A stretch of DNA of 23,736 bases from Pleurotus djamor (lineage: Eukaryota; Basidiomycota; Agaricomycetes; Agaricales; Pleurotaceae). Positions 1 through 9,203 of this stretch are shown piece after piece. The position numbers and the translations under genes are program-made. Location: assembly GCA_029747585.1 (NCBI GenBank), contig JAPEVF010000692.1, forward strand, positions 1-23,736, written 5' to 3'. Every line of letters starts with the position of its first letter. The first letter of the stretch is position 1. The notes under the pieces were generated by a model. That model was not told where the DNA came from. It saw only the letters and a program-made list of their open reading frames with translations, and ran no database searches.

Positions 1-784
1 GAAGGTGATCGAGTTGGAATGGGTCGTGAAGGTGATCGTCCTCTGCATCAGTAACAGACGGGGTAGGCGTAGACGAAACCGAAGAAGTTGATGCGATGGG
101 CGGGGCGAGTGATGAAGAGCGTTTCCTGTTTATTACCTGCGGAAATGACGCGTTGGCTAGGCGTGTGGGATGCCGCCGAGTAGGTGAATCAGAGGGCGAT
201 TGTGGTGGCGACTCTGTCGTTACTGGGATCGCTGGAGGCAACGAACTTTCGTCAAAGTTTAAATCGATGAGTGCAGCCTCCGTCCCCTCCACCATTTCTC
301 CAAACTCCGTATCGTCCTTCGTAATGGGTTCCTCCTGAGCTTGAGATGACGGTCCAGGGTCCTTTAACCAATACAAAGGGTCGTCTTCATGCAACAGCAA
401 TTCATCCAGTACGCCCTTCTGCTTGCGTTCGGAGGCAAGTTTGGCATCGTGCGCGAACTTGTCAAAGAAGCTCAAGCTCGTAGAGGTTCGTCTGGTCGAT
501 CTGGTCGTACTGGTAGTAGATGATGTGGTGACTCCTTCGTCGCCCAAAGGGTCAAAAGAGGCTAGAGGATCCTCCGACGCCGAAACCGACACGAATGCAC
601 CAAAGTCGTCCGCTGATCCTATGGACGTGTTACGACGTGTGAGAGTGTCATAATGTTTCACCTTGCTGGCGAGTCCATCGTTAGTGGGAGGCAGAGAGAC
701 ATTGGCCTGTGTAGGAGAGGCTCTGGGAGTCCCAGGCGAGAATAAAGTTGCAAACTTATCAATATCGGCTTCGTTGGCGGTCAT
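1..784 (-). CDS. Hypothetical low-complexity protein, 5' part (possible TLDc/OXR1-type protein)
   Basis: An open frame of 261 codons runs from an ATG at 784-782 off the left edge of the window. An in-frame TGA lies 9 nt upstream of the ATG, so this is the first possible start. The protein begins MTANEADIDKFATLF and is rich in Ser, Thr, Pro and Asp, probably disordered. The best-ordered segments are DDFGAFVSV (about residues 59-67) and a helix-like SLSFFDKFAHDAKLASERKQ followed by KGVLDELLLHEDDPLYWL (about 102-140). From memory these resemble the N-terminal region of basidiomycete TLDc-domain (OXR1-like) proteins, but the TLDc domain itself would lie outside the window, so the identity is tentative. 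No intron is needed in the visible part. The coding frame itself is well supported; the name is not. Confidence 0.6.
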   Translation of the reverse strand, partial: MTANEADIDKFATLFSPGTPRASPTQANVSLPPTNDGLASKVKHYDTLTRRNTSIGSADDFGAFVSVSASEDPLASFDPLGDEGVTTSSTTSTTRSTRRTSTSLSFFDKFAHDAKLASERKQKGVLDELLLHEDDPLYWLKDPGPSSQAQEEPITKDDTEFGEMVEGTEAALIDLNFDESSLPPAIPVTTESPPQSPSDSPTRRHPTRLANASFPQVINRKRSSSLAPPIASTSSVSSTPTPSVTDAEDDHLHDPFQLDHL

Positions 785-870
785 GTAGGTTCAATGTAAA
801 CTGTAAACTTCGTTGCAACTTCGTGCAAAAGGACAGAGAGGCGCTCCTAAGAAGCGCCGACTGTCGAAGG

Positions 871-879
871 AAAACAAAA
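871..879 (-). terminator. Pol III T-run terminator of the 885-974 tRNA
   Basis: On the minus strand the sequence TTTTGTTTT begins 6 nt after the tRNA discriminator base. Two runs of four T are enough for RNA polymerase III termination. Confidence 0.6.
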
Positions 880-884
880 TATTA

Positions 885-974
885 TTCCGATACGGGGAAT
901 CGAACCCCGAGCTGCCGCGACCTTCACAATGAATTAATGAAAGGCGGCAATGTTAGCCGTTACACCATATCGGA
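885..974 (-). tRNA. tRNA-Glu(UUC) with 18-nt intron
   Basis: The mature 72-nt sequence is identical to the two tRNA-Glu genes at 3926 and 17728. It has a 7-bp acceptor stem (TCCGATA/TATCGGA), discriminator A, T-arm GGGGTTCGATTCCCC and anticodon TTC at 941-939. An 18-nt insert (937-920 on the minus strand, TTAATTCATTGTGAAGGT) sits exactly after position 37, the standard site for nuclear tRNA introns. Its TGAAGG can pair with CTTTCA of the anticodon loop, giving the usual anticodon-intron helix. Runs of T on the minus strand at 879-876 and 874-871 can end Pol III transcription. Confidence 0.93.
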
Positions 975-1081
975 TGTGCTAGGCGGTGACATTCAGCCCG
1001 TGATGATATGGTTTTGGCGGATTGATTATTTGAATGATGAAGCCATCCATGGTATCATATTTTGGATGTCCGTATATCCAC

Positions 1082-2441
1082 TCAATTGTATTCGTAAAAT
1101 CCTTTGCCATTCTTTTTACCATACCACTGCGCATCCACCATTCGCTCCAGAAGGACACTAGGCCGGTATTTAGAATCGCCAGTGCCCTCATACAGCGTCT
1201 GCTGGATTGCAAGACAGGTATCAAGACCAATGCTACGAGCAAATGTCAGCCAAAACCTCGGAGAACGGTGACGGGATAGCATACAAATCAGCTGGGAATC
1301 ATAAGGCATCAGCACAAATATCAGAGGCAAGTATATTCGCGCTTACCGAGTTGAAGGGGTCCCATTGGATGGTTCATTCCAAGTTTGAGTGTGGTATCGA
1401 TATCTTCGCGAGTCGCAATACCCTGTTCAAGTTGGATCATATTTAGCGATGGAGTTTGAATAACATATAATAGCTACCTTTTCTAAATGCATGATGGCCT
1501 TGCAGGCGAAGAGATACATGAGTGTGTCATGTTACAAGATGAGATAAAACATACTTCATTGATGAACGGCATCAACAGAGCGTTGGACACGAACCCAGGT
1601 ACGTCTTTTGATGTGGTGACCTCTGCAAAAGGATCGATGAGTATTTAAGGTACTCAGACAGATAGTACGCATGTTGTCTCACCTTTACCACAAGCAGTGG
1701 CAAACGAACGAGCTCTATCTAGAACGTCCGGCGTGGTTTGAAGAGCGGATATCAGCTCTACCAGTTTCTTCGGGGAAATGTCACTATGCATCATGATTTC
1801 GCTAGGAACACACTGACCATGACGGGTACTGGGTTGAAGAAGTGAAGACCTAGGCACCATGGCGTCAATACTGTTGTCCAAGAACATGAGATAGTGACGC
1901 ACCAACGACGCGACCTGCGCTTTGCTTGCCTTGTTCACTGGCTGCGCTGACACCTTTGGGTATGGCAGAAGCAGCGATTTTGGTGATACTGATTGAACTA
2001 GTGTTGGTAGCTAATATCGCGTCCGGACGGAGCTCAGCAGCCAGCGAAGAGAATATAGACTGCTTCAAAGTCAAATTCTCCGAAACCGCCTAGAAGTAAA
2101 CACAGAATTAAGATCATCCTTCCCACAAACAAATGTGCGGAATATCTTACCTCAACAACCATATCGACATCGCGTATGCCTTGGATGCCCTTCTCGTGAT
2201 CGACTGGAATAATCTTCTCCCTAGCTTCTTTGGCTTGCGTGCTATCTATTCTTCCCTTGTTCACATCCTTCTCCAAAAGTTTGTCCACAAAGGCCAGCCC
2301 TTTCTTCGTCTGCTCTGGAGATCTATCGTAAAGGAGAACGGGGACCTTGGCCCGGAGAGCGGCGACGAGGGCAATCCCTGTGCCCATCTGGCCGGCTCCC
2401 ATGACACCAATTTGGCGGATGTTGTGGGCAACGAGGCTCAT
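1082..2441 (-). CDS. 3-hydroxyacyl-CoA (3-hydroxybutyryl-CoA) dehydrogenase
   Basis: NAD-dependent oxidation of L-3-hydroxyacyl-CoA to 3-ketoacyl-CoA in beta-oxidation or butanoate metabolism. Nine exons join in frame to 305 aa: 2441-2151, 2089-1903, 1849-1818, 1767-1683, 1622-1555, 1498-1478, 1422-1347, 1291-1285, 1232-1082. The Rossmann motif GAGQMG is at residues 15-20. NTSSISI is followed by the catalytic segment [17 protein letters not shown], with His162 and Glu174 spaced as in the family's His-Glu pair. The C-terminal dimerisation domain holds [17 protein letters not shown] and ends [11 protein letters not shown]. Length matches the single-domain family. I see no N-terminal targeting peptide and no SKL-type peroxisomal signal. 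Exon 8 is only 7 nt. Introns 3 and 5 end in AAG rather than the commoner YAG, but both keep conserved protein sequence. Divergent from the carrier gene at 2627. Confidence 0.93.
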
Positions 2442-2626
2442 GGTTGATGCAGAGAGTAAAGGCGGACAGGAAGGAGAGAACGGGAGTAAGCAAGTGGAAC
2501 GGGAAATGGGACGAAATTATGAATCACGTGTTACAAGGTCCGGCGATCAACGCGGTCCTCAGGCGCGAGCATGATGTCACACTCCAAAACCCATGCAAAA
2601 TGCAAATCCTACCCTCTCCGTGAACC
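2442..2626. promoter_or_regulatory. Shared divergent promoter region with an E-box
   Basis: This 185-bp gap separates two ATGs that point away from each other. It holds a perfect CACGTG palindrome at 2525-2530, the core bound by bHLH factors in fungi, about midway between the two genes. I see no clear TATA box. Shared regulation of the dehydrogenase and the carrier is inference. Confidence 0.4.
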
Positions 2627-3830
2627 ATGACCAGCACGCTTCCACCTCTCGTACAGGCGGTCTCTGGAGCGATAGGCAGCGCAACCGCCAACGCGCTCAC
2701 TTACCCGTTCGATCTGGTTACAACCAGGTTCCAGCTTCAGCGAGGCGCGAAGAGGGATACCGGGATATTTCATGCATGTCATGTAATATGGGGGATAATA
2801 CACAGAGACGGGGTCGAAGCCCTGTATGATGGTCTATCAGCCGATACCATCGCGACTCTGTTATCCAAGTACGTGTTGAGCCAATGTGTCCAAGTCACTG
2901 ATCACAGTACTGACACAATGGACGATGTAGCTTCTTCTACTTTTACTTTTACTCATTTCTACGTTCATTGGTCACTTCACGTCGCCTGAAGCTCAGCCCT
3001 TCAGCTTCAAACAAACACACAAGTCGACCCCACAAACCGACAATGATAGAAGAACTCATACTGGGCTTTGTCGCTGGAGTTGCGTCTCGTGCTGTTTCGA
3101 CTCCACTGAATATCGTCACACTGAGACTGCAAACTGAACGCAAATCGGATGAAGAGGAGGTCGAAAGAGGTAAAGAAGATGACTCTGATAGCGACTCCGA
3201 GTCCGAGGATGAGGATGACTCAAGTGATGACGGTATCAAAGCCGTATTTGCTTCGATCTACCGCGAAGATGGAATAGCTGGTTTCTGGAGAGGTCAGTTA
3301 ACTTGACTTATTACCGAGTCATTTCATAAGATATTTGTGCTTCGCATCGAGCTGATGGTGTGGTTATAGGATTCCGACTCTCCATCCTCCTATCCCTCAA
3401 CCCATCCATCTCTCTCGCTTTATTCCAACTGTTCCGCCGAGCAGTCTCCATAAGTCGGCGTAAGCCAGCACCACCCAACCCCTCAGCCAGGGAAGCCTTC
3501 ATCGGCGGCGCCGTATCCAAATCTATCGCAGTATCCATCCTCTACCCTCTCCTCTTGGCAAAGACGCGTCTACAGGCATCGCGTGGATCGTCGTTCAAGC
3601 AAGTACTCGTAGACTCGTACACGGGCCACTTTCATAGGCACCCTTCGCTTCCCCATCACATCGATGGAGATATTCCGCGACCTCCAGCTCACAAAGGGAA
3701 GACGAAGAACCTGTATCAGGCTCTGTCGGTACAGATTTTGAAGGGATTTTTGAACCAGGGTATGACATTTTTGGTCAAGGGAAGGATAGAACAGTTGATC
3801 GTCCTCGTTTATATGAGGAGACTATTATAG
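2627..3830 (+). CDS. Peroxisomal-type mitochondrial carrier family protein (ANT1/PMP47/SLC25A17-like)
   Basis: Three exons (2627-2868, 2931-3292, 3370-3830) join to 354 aa. Three carrier repeats are visible: ALTYPFDLVTTRFQLQ near the N-terminus, VSTPLNIVTLRLQTE in the middle and ILYPLLLAKTRLQAS in the last third, each a version of the PX(D/E)XX(K/R) signature. The first intron falls just before NFFYFYFYSFLR, an aromatic run typical of the PMP47/peroxisomal adenine nucleotide carrier branch. That branch exchanges ATP or CoA-type cofactors across the peroxisomal membrane for fatty-acid activation; the substrate here is inferred. An unusual acidic Asp/Glu/Ser stretch of about 30 residues (around 153-182) follows the second signature. 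The start chosen is the first ATG, with a normal N-terminal first helix. Divergent from the hydroxyacyl-CoA dehydrogenase, which fits a fatty-acid role. Confidence 0.87.
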
Positions 3831-3925
3831 TTCGTTGAAGATAGGCGATGATACGACGAGCTTGCAATCCTGACGCAATAAACTGACACTATATACTACT
3901 CATCTTAACTGGCCATCACTATCAA

Positions 3926-3997
3926 TCCGATATGGTGTAACGGCTAACATTGCCGCCTTTCACGCGGCAGCTCGGGGTTCGATTCCCCGTATCGGAA
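3926..3997 (+). tRNA. tRNA-Glu(UUC), intronless
   Basis: A 72-nt cloverleaf: acceptor TCCGATA/TATCGGA, D-arm GGTGTAACGGCTAACAT, anticodon stem GCCGC/GCGGC with loop CTTTCAC (anticodon TTC at 3959-3961), T-arm GGGGTTCGATTCCCC, discriminator A. Identical to the mature parts of the genes at 885-974 (-) and 17728-17799 (+). TTTT follows at 4005-4008 and TTTTT at 4019-4023. Confidence 0.96.
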
Positions 3998-4004
3998 GGG
4001 AACA

Positions 4005-4008
4005 TTTT
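4005..4008 (+). terminator. Pol III terminator of tRNA-Glu
   Basis: TTTT lies 7 nt after the tRNA 3' end, with a back-up TTTTT at 4019-4023. Confidence 0.55.
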
Positions 4009-4051
4009 GATTGTAGCGTTTTTGTCGGGGGGGCAAATAAGGGGTGCATTA

Positions 4052-5000
4052 CTATTTGGTACGGGTACCCGTACCACTGCCAGACTCAGAACGAAGTTTC
4101 TTCCTGTTTACCTCCCAGATCGATCTAGGACTTTCCAGATCCCAATCCATCAAAGCTGAGTGTAAACCGTATTCATCCGGATGCGAAATCCGGAGGGTGA
4201 CTCTGGGGTTGTTGATATGCTCCACACGAGCCAACAGCCCAGAACGAGCTTCTGCCTCCGTGGGTCGAGTGCCCCCTCCGTTATCCTGAACTACAACCAC
4301 CACAAGTTGTATGTTTGGGCAGTTTAAGACAAGTCCAAGGATCCATTGTAAGGACTCTGCAAGTGTCTCGGGGGTGTCGCCAAAGTTCTTCGTGACAAAT
4401 CGGCAAGCAAAGTGGGTTAGGTGGGGAAGAGGCGTTAAAGGGAAGTCGTGTGGTACGTCGTCTGGAAATGCGAGATGTGATACAGTCTCCAATAAGGGAA
4501 CTTCGCTGAGACGAGTTTGTAGCAAAAAGCCACAGTAAACAAACTGCTTTAGGCTTGGGGGAAACACGGTACACCCCTCGATGCGGCGTATGTTGTCAAA
4601 ACAGTGCAAGGTGTGTAGACTTGTGCATGTTGACGCAAAGAGACCAAAATCCAAGAAGGGCGTGCACCAGATAGCGAGAGTATGTAAATTCTCTTGTACC
4701 ACAGAGCCCCGATCCTTCATGATACCGTTGAAGTTGTCCACGTCCTTTGAGCGTTTGAGAATGAGGAGTCGCCAGAAGTATCGCTCCACACGCGTGTGTA
4801 GTTGCTTCGATACAAGGCGAAGTGACGCTGCGGTCCGTCTGTCTTCGGAGGCAGCGATCTCCAGGATGTACTGAGCAATCTCTGTTGGGGCATCTTTTGC
4901 AATCCTACAGATCAATTAGAACGTTTCTTGACGAAGGAGCACTAGGATTTTACCGTTGCAAAATGGCATCAGGCTTGTTGTTAGAGAAAACTGTGCCCAT
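4052..5000 (-). CDS. F-box-like domain protein
   Basis: Two exons (5000-4954 and 4904-4052) give 299 aa. The first exon supplies a proper ATG and 15 residues plus two bases of an Arg codon; joining at the 49-nt intron gives DAILQRIAKDAPTEIAQYIL. Without this exon the frame has no ATG. Residues about 18-55 (APTEIAQYIL, then ASLRLVSKQLHTRVERYFW) resemble the degenerate F-box that opens many orphan Agaricomycete proteins and would link the protein to an SCF ubiquitin ligase. The rest has irregular leucine-rich spacing (TCTSLHTLHCFDNIRRIEG, LKQFVYCGF, LPHLTHFACRF), as in such proteins, but I see no clean LRR array. The C-terminus is a short Ser/Gly/Thr tail encoded across a 20-bp palindrome. Substrate unknown. 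Divergent from the cyclase at 5134. Confidence 0.78.
4057..4076. repeat. Perfect 20-bp palindrome
   Basis: The sequence around TACGGGTACCCGTA reads the same on both strands for 20 bp, centred on GGTACC. It lies inside the last codons of the F-box-like gene, right before its stop codon, and encodes its Gly-Thr-rich tail. It could form a small hairpin in the mRNA; no function is known. Confidence 0.8.
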
Positions 5001-5133
5001 TGATGCGATGCAGTTACTATGTGGGTTCATCTGCTACACACTGAGATTAAGTATGCGGGAGCTGCGGCGTTGATGACGATGGGGCACACGTAACTTCTTC
5101 CACTTTGAGCACGTTTGACGTCTCGACCACCAA
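5001..5133. promoter_or_regulatory. Divergent intergenic region, F-box-like gene / cyclase
   Basis: Only 133 bp separate the two opposite start codons, so the two promoters must overlap. I see no clear TATA box or recognised operator. Confidence 0.3.
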
Positions 5134-5823
5134 ATGGAGTCACTCACACCTCCTGGCGACGGTGGGATCGTCGACCTCTCACACAGCCTCGAAAATGGAA
5201 TGCAAGTCTACCCCGGCGACCCTGTGTTTCATTCGCGCTCTCATGCATCTGTAAAGTCAGATGGCTACGCTGTGACGCACCTCTCTTTTGGTTCGCATTC
5301 TGGAACACACGTCGACGCACCATCCCATTTCTTCGAGAACGGAAAAACCATCGACCAACTTCCTCTTTCTACATTCATAGGCCCTGCCGTTGTCGCCGAT
5401 CTGGGAGGAAAGGGCGAAAGAGAGAAGATCACTTGGGACGATCTTGTTCCTTTCGCCGATCAATTGAAACCTGGAAGGATTTTACTTCTCAAAACGGGGT
5501 GGTCGCGTTTCTGGGGAACGCCAAAGTACCATGACCATCCGTTTCTTGAGAGGGACGCAGCGGAGAAAATCGTAGCCAAAGGAGTGAAGGTACTGGGGGT
5601 AGACACGTTGAACCCAGACGAGACTGTGATCAACGGCGAAGGCGTAGAAGGCTTTGGAGTGCATGAAGTGTTGTTGGGCTCGGAATGCGTGATTGTAGAG
5701 AATATGACCAACCTGGGGGTGGTTGAGTCGGGGATGATAGTACAATTTATTCCTCTCAGGTTAGCAGGTAGTGATGGATCCCCAGTACGTGCGTTGGCAA
5801 TGCCATCAAATGCCTTTCGGTAA
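5134..5823 (+). CDS. Cyclase family protein (kynurenine formamidase-like metal-dependent hydrolase)
   Basis: Single-exon gene of 229 aa, one of two protein genes here without introns among those seen whole or in part, the other being the partial 1-784 gene. It carries the full family motif HxGTHxDxPxH as HSGTHVDAPSH (residues 55-65), which binds the divalent metal in the PF04199 cyclase/KynB fold. An early DLSHSLENGMQVYPGDP is typical of the N-terminal strand, and LGVDTLNPD plus GFGVHEVLL correspond to the later active-site segment. Members hydrolyse N-formylkynurenine, isatin or related amides, or act in polyketide pathways; the substrate here cannot be told. No signal peptide is visible, so it is probably cytosolic. 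Convergent with the Pff1 copy ending at 5924. ATG at 5134 is chosen because the conserved DLSHSLE begins 13 residues later, as in relatives. Confidence 0.9.
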   Translation: MESLTPPGDGGIVDLSHSLENGMQVYPGDPVFHSRSHASVKSDGYAVTHLSFGSHSGTHVDAPSHFFENGKTIDQLPLSTFIGPAVVADLGGKGEREKITWDDLVPFADQLKPGRILLLKTGWSRFWGTPKYHDHPFLERDAAEKIVAKGVKVLGVDTLNPDETVINGEGVEGFGVHEVLLGSECVIVENMTNLGVVESGMIVQFIPLRLAGSDGSPVRALAMPSNAFR

Positions 5824-5923
5824 GAAGTACATAAATATACGATGCGTGCAGATGGGAAGCGGATACATGAATGAGAGGATGCAGTCCAACAAGAACAAGA
5901 AATAAGTTGTAGAAATCAAGACA

Positions 5924-8900
5924 CTAGACCTGGAACTCCTTCGTGACTTCCACTAGCCCGTCAGCCAACTTGGTCACAACCGTCCATTTCGGCAAGAAAC
6001 TGAGCAGTTCTTCATACGCAGGGATCTTCGCACCATCAACCCCTTCCATTCCAACCATACCACTCGCGTACTCAGCCCACTCGCAAGCGACCTTCCCAAC
6101 AATAGCATCTACACCCTCCGGAGACTTGATATCAACCTCAAATTGCCGGTCCCAACTTCGACTCCACAACCTAAGTTGCTCCAATAAACCTTCTCCTTCA
6201 TACCCTCTCTGCAGTTCTGGGTCCCCTCCAACGACATGGTACTCCGAAATGTGGCTCCCTGGATTGAAATACAAACGACATGAACGTGTATTATGCCCAC
6301 CGAGCGTGATACGGGCCGATGCTCCATCTGAACGTGAGGTGTTGAGGATGATCCATGGATGACGATTATAGAGGTCAACTCCAGGCGACGGCGTAAGTCG
6401 ACTCTCCCATGAGCACTTTGTGAGACCCTCCTTCTCAGCATCAGGTCCACAGGTTACCTCTTGGCCCATTGCAGAAGGCAGAGCGGATGTCACGATGCTT
6501 TTGATATACACGGGGACGCCGCTAAGGGAAGTGACGACCTTCGTGGTAGAGGAATCGAGGGCGACTCGCTGTTGGAAGAATAACTTGAGGGGCGACTCCA
6601 AGGAGAAAGGGAATGCCAGAAGTGTAAAGATCGTGGCCGCAGCAAAGACGACCAGTAGGAGATACGTCAGAGAACGATGTGTCTTGATCATGAACGGAGT
6701 GAGAGGGAGGATGAGTAGCGTCGATATGAAGGACAATGCTGCGTACACTGAGGTATATTTCGGTATGTCAACCAATTAACAGAATACTGCAGCGCGACTC
6801 ACCAGTCATGGCAGAGCTACCATCAGCGAGTGTTTGAGGCAGGGCTCCAAGCAAGATGACAGCAAGGTGGCTGAGCAAAATCAGTGGGATTGGTAAAACA
6901 ACCAGAAGCTGGATGATCCACCACCCAATTGCCCCACGTTCCTCATCATCGGAGCTTGTTCTAGGAGCGGAACGTTGTTGCGCGATGAGGGGAGTGATTT
7001 CAGTCGGATCGGTTTCGATTTCTCTGGCCTCGTGCTCGGGTTCTTCATCCTGTCCCACAGCGTCGTACCGGACTCCTCGAACAAAATGACTTCTCCGAGC
7101 TTCCTGGTTGTGAAGTTCCCAAACAGCCGTCCCACGAGCACCAATCATGTCCTCGATGCCACTGATGACGCAGCCCAACCATGCCAGAGAATTCCATACG
7201 GTGGCGGAGTATACCCCTCCTACATCGACCTTTTTGATGGCCACGGTTGAGAGAAGTAAGAGGAACCACGTTAAGATGTAGAGCTGAAGTAATGTGGTAT
7301 GCTTCTGCTGTTCGGGCAAAAGGCGACCATCGAGACGGATAGGAATGTTGAGCACGGCAGTGAATGTCAGGTATGCCAGTGCTACCGAAGAGGCGAGAAC
7401 AACATAAGGATATGAGTAAACAACCTACGCGCCCGGTTAGATGAAATGCAAGCTGAGAAAAAGATGACCCTCACATATCGATTGACTTGAACGTAAAGAG
7501 TCACTAGAAGAACTTGGAACCCACTGGTAACGCCGAGTGCCAACCAAAACTTGGCCCATTTCCAAAAACCACTGAGCCATCGCATGCTCTTAAACCATTC
7601 CCAAGCGTCTCTCCAGAAGCTCCCTTCGGGGACAGGGACGTGCCCATTTTGATGACCTTGAATAGTGTTGAATTTGATGATGTACTCGCATGCGGCGAGC
7701 AGAATGATCATGACGGGACCAAGAACTAGTGCGACGATGTTGATCGTGGTCAATGTTGTCAATGGAAAGGCGATCATAGTCGAGCCGAAGACTGTACACA
7801 CGTTGTAGCATGAGCACAAGGAGTAGGGCAACAACGAACAAGCTTACGATCAAAATAAACGGGAGTATCGAACCGTGAACTGTGTGTCTTGTCATTGTTT
7901 GCTAACGCGATACCAGCACCTCTGGCAGTTTCCATCATGCTCCACAAGCTCTTCTTTCCACCATCGGTGAAGGGAATGGAATCATACTTGGTGTGGTATT
8001 TGCTCCGTCCCTTGTAAAAAGCCAAATCCAAACCTTGCATACGCGCACCGTCTGCATAAACAGAATAATCGGTGCCAGATCGAATCACCCCGCGGGCAAA
8101 GGCATCCGCAGAAATTACACTCCCGTGAGGATGTGGGACATTTCCCGATGTGAAGGACAGTAAAGGCGAGGTCCCAGTTGCACGGAACAAGATGGGTCGA
8201 CTATAGATAAGGTTTGGGCTTTTGACAATTGTGACAGGATTCGAACATACCCTCCGGACGCGGCACCTTCGAGGTTCAGGAAAGTGTCTACAATGGTAGA
8301 CCAATGATGTTGGAGAAATCTAGGACCAAGCTCAATCTGTCAACGAGCTTTAGGGTCAAAAACATGAATCCTCACGCGTGTGCACCGTTTAGCCAATCCT
8401 CTTCCCCATTGTTGATGTTGAAGACAACAGTGCGCTTTGGTCTGTTCTTGCTGAAGTATTCAACCAATTGCAGGAGAGTGACAACACCCATGCCATCATC
8501 CGTGACGCCCGAGGCCGAGGAAACCGAGTCATAGTGAGCGGAGAATAGAACTCCTCCAGAGCTGTGATGCTTGTTGTCCCAGCCATCGATCTTAACTAAG
8601 ACGTTGGTTCCTTCAAAATAAACACCGTATCCTCTCGAAACCCAGGAGCCATTGGAAATGGTGTCGTCATCAATGTGCGCAAAGGGTATCTCTTTTGTAA
8701 TATCCTTGACGCGGCCTAATATATACGAACGAACGTCGTCGTTTGCATGAGAGTTATATGGGTGGGGGTGAGCCGTGATCTTCGCGGAAATCAACGGCGC
8801 GTCGGACAAATNAAAAACAGTTTCGACATACCATCCTCAAATCAGTGTAAGCCTGGTCAACATCTAGCCCCTTCTGGTTCTCTGGGATATCTGGGAGCTC

Positions 8901-9011
8901 GTCCGTGACGAGAACAGAGCTAAGAATCGCGGCGTAGGTCAAAACGACCAACACCGTCGTTGGCCATTTCCGGAACGAAAAGGCTGACACGAAAACCTGA
9001 AGGATGGTCAT
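5924..9011 (-). CDS. pff1: Vacuolar membrane M28 metalloprotease Pff1, copy A
   Basis: Seven exons (9011-8832, 8779-8376, 8319-8251, 8200-7848, 7791-7475, 7424-6803, 6747-5924) join to 922 aa. An N-terminal membrane segment (about residues 16-36, FRKWPTTVLVVLTYAAIL) is followed by the M28 zinc aminopeptidase domain with its metal-ligand motifs: AHYDSV, TDDGMG, NNGEED and KYHTKYDS. A run of hydrophobic segments then spans the membrane, for example in LTWFLLLLSTVAI and LVVLPIPLILLSHLAVILLG. The C-terminal domain faces the lumen and ends EVTKEFQV. This order is that of yeast YBR074W/Pff1, a multi-spanning vacuolar protease. The N at 8812 is in intron 1 and does no harm. This is the downstream member of a tandem pair with the gene ending at 9204; both look intact. 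Confidence 0.92.
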
Positions 9012-9203
9012 TTCATGGATAGGACTGCTTCGGATTATGGGCTCTCAAAGAGATGTTAGGAGAAGGGATCAACAGGTGAATTGAGTTGTGCTGAACATGA
9101 TGTTCACATGAGACCGATCGCGGATGCGAGCCAAATAAGCTCCTGTTTCATTCAGGGAAACGACAACTGTCTTGGAAACGCAACAGTAAGAGTACAGAGC
9201 GGG
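9012..9203. other. Short spacer between the two Pff1 copies
   Basis: This 192-bp gap must hold both the 3' end signals of copy B and the promoter of copy A. I see no clear TATA box. Both genes read on the minus strand. Confidence 0.4.

Noticed and set aside
3950..4289. Open frames running through the tRNA-Glu gene and its flank
   Set aside because: They translate tRNA sequence and the antisense of the F-box-like gene; no protein-like conservation.
4905..4915. F-box-like gene starting at 4915
   Set aside because: That start is a TTG in the intron. An upstream exon with ATG at 5000 joins in phase and gives a better N-terminus.
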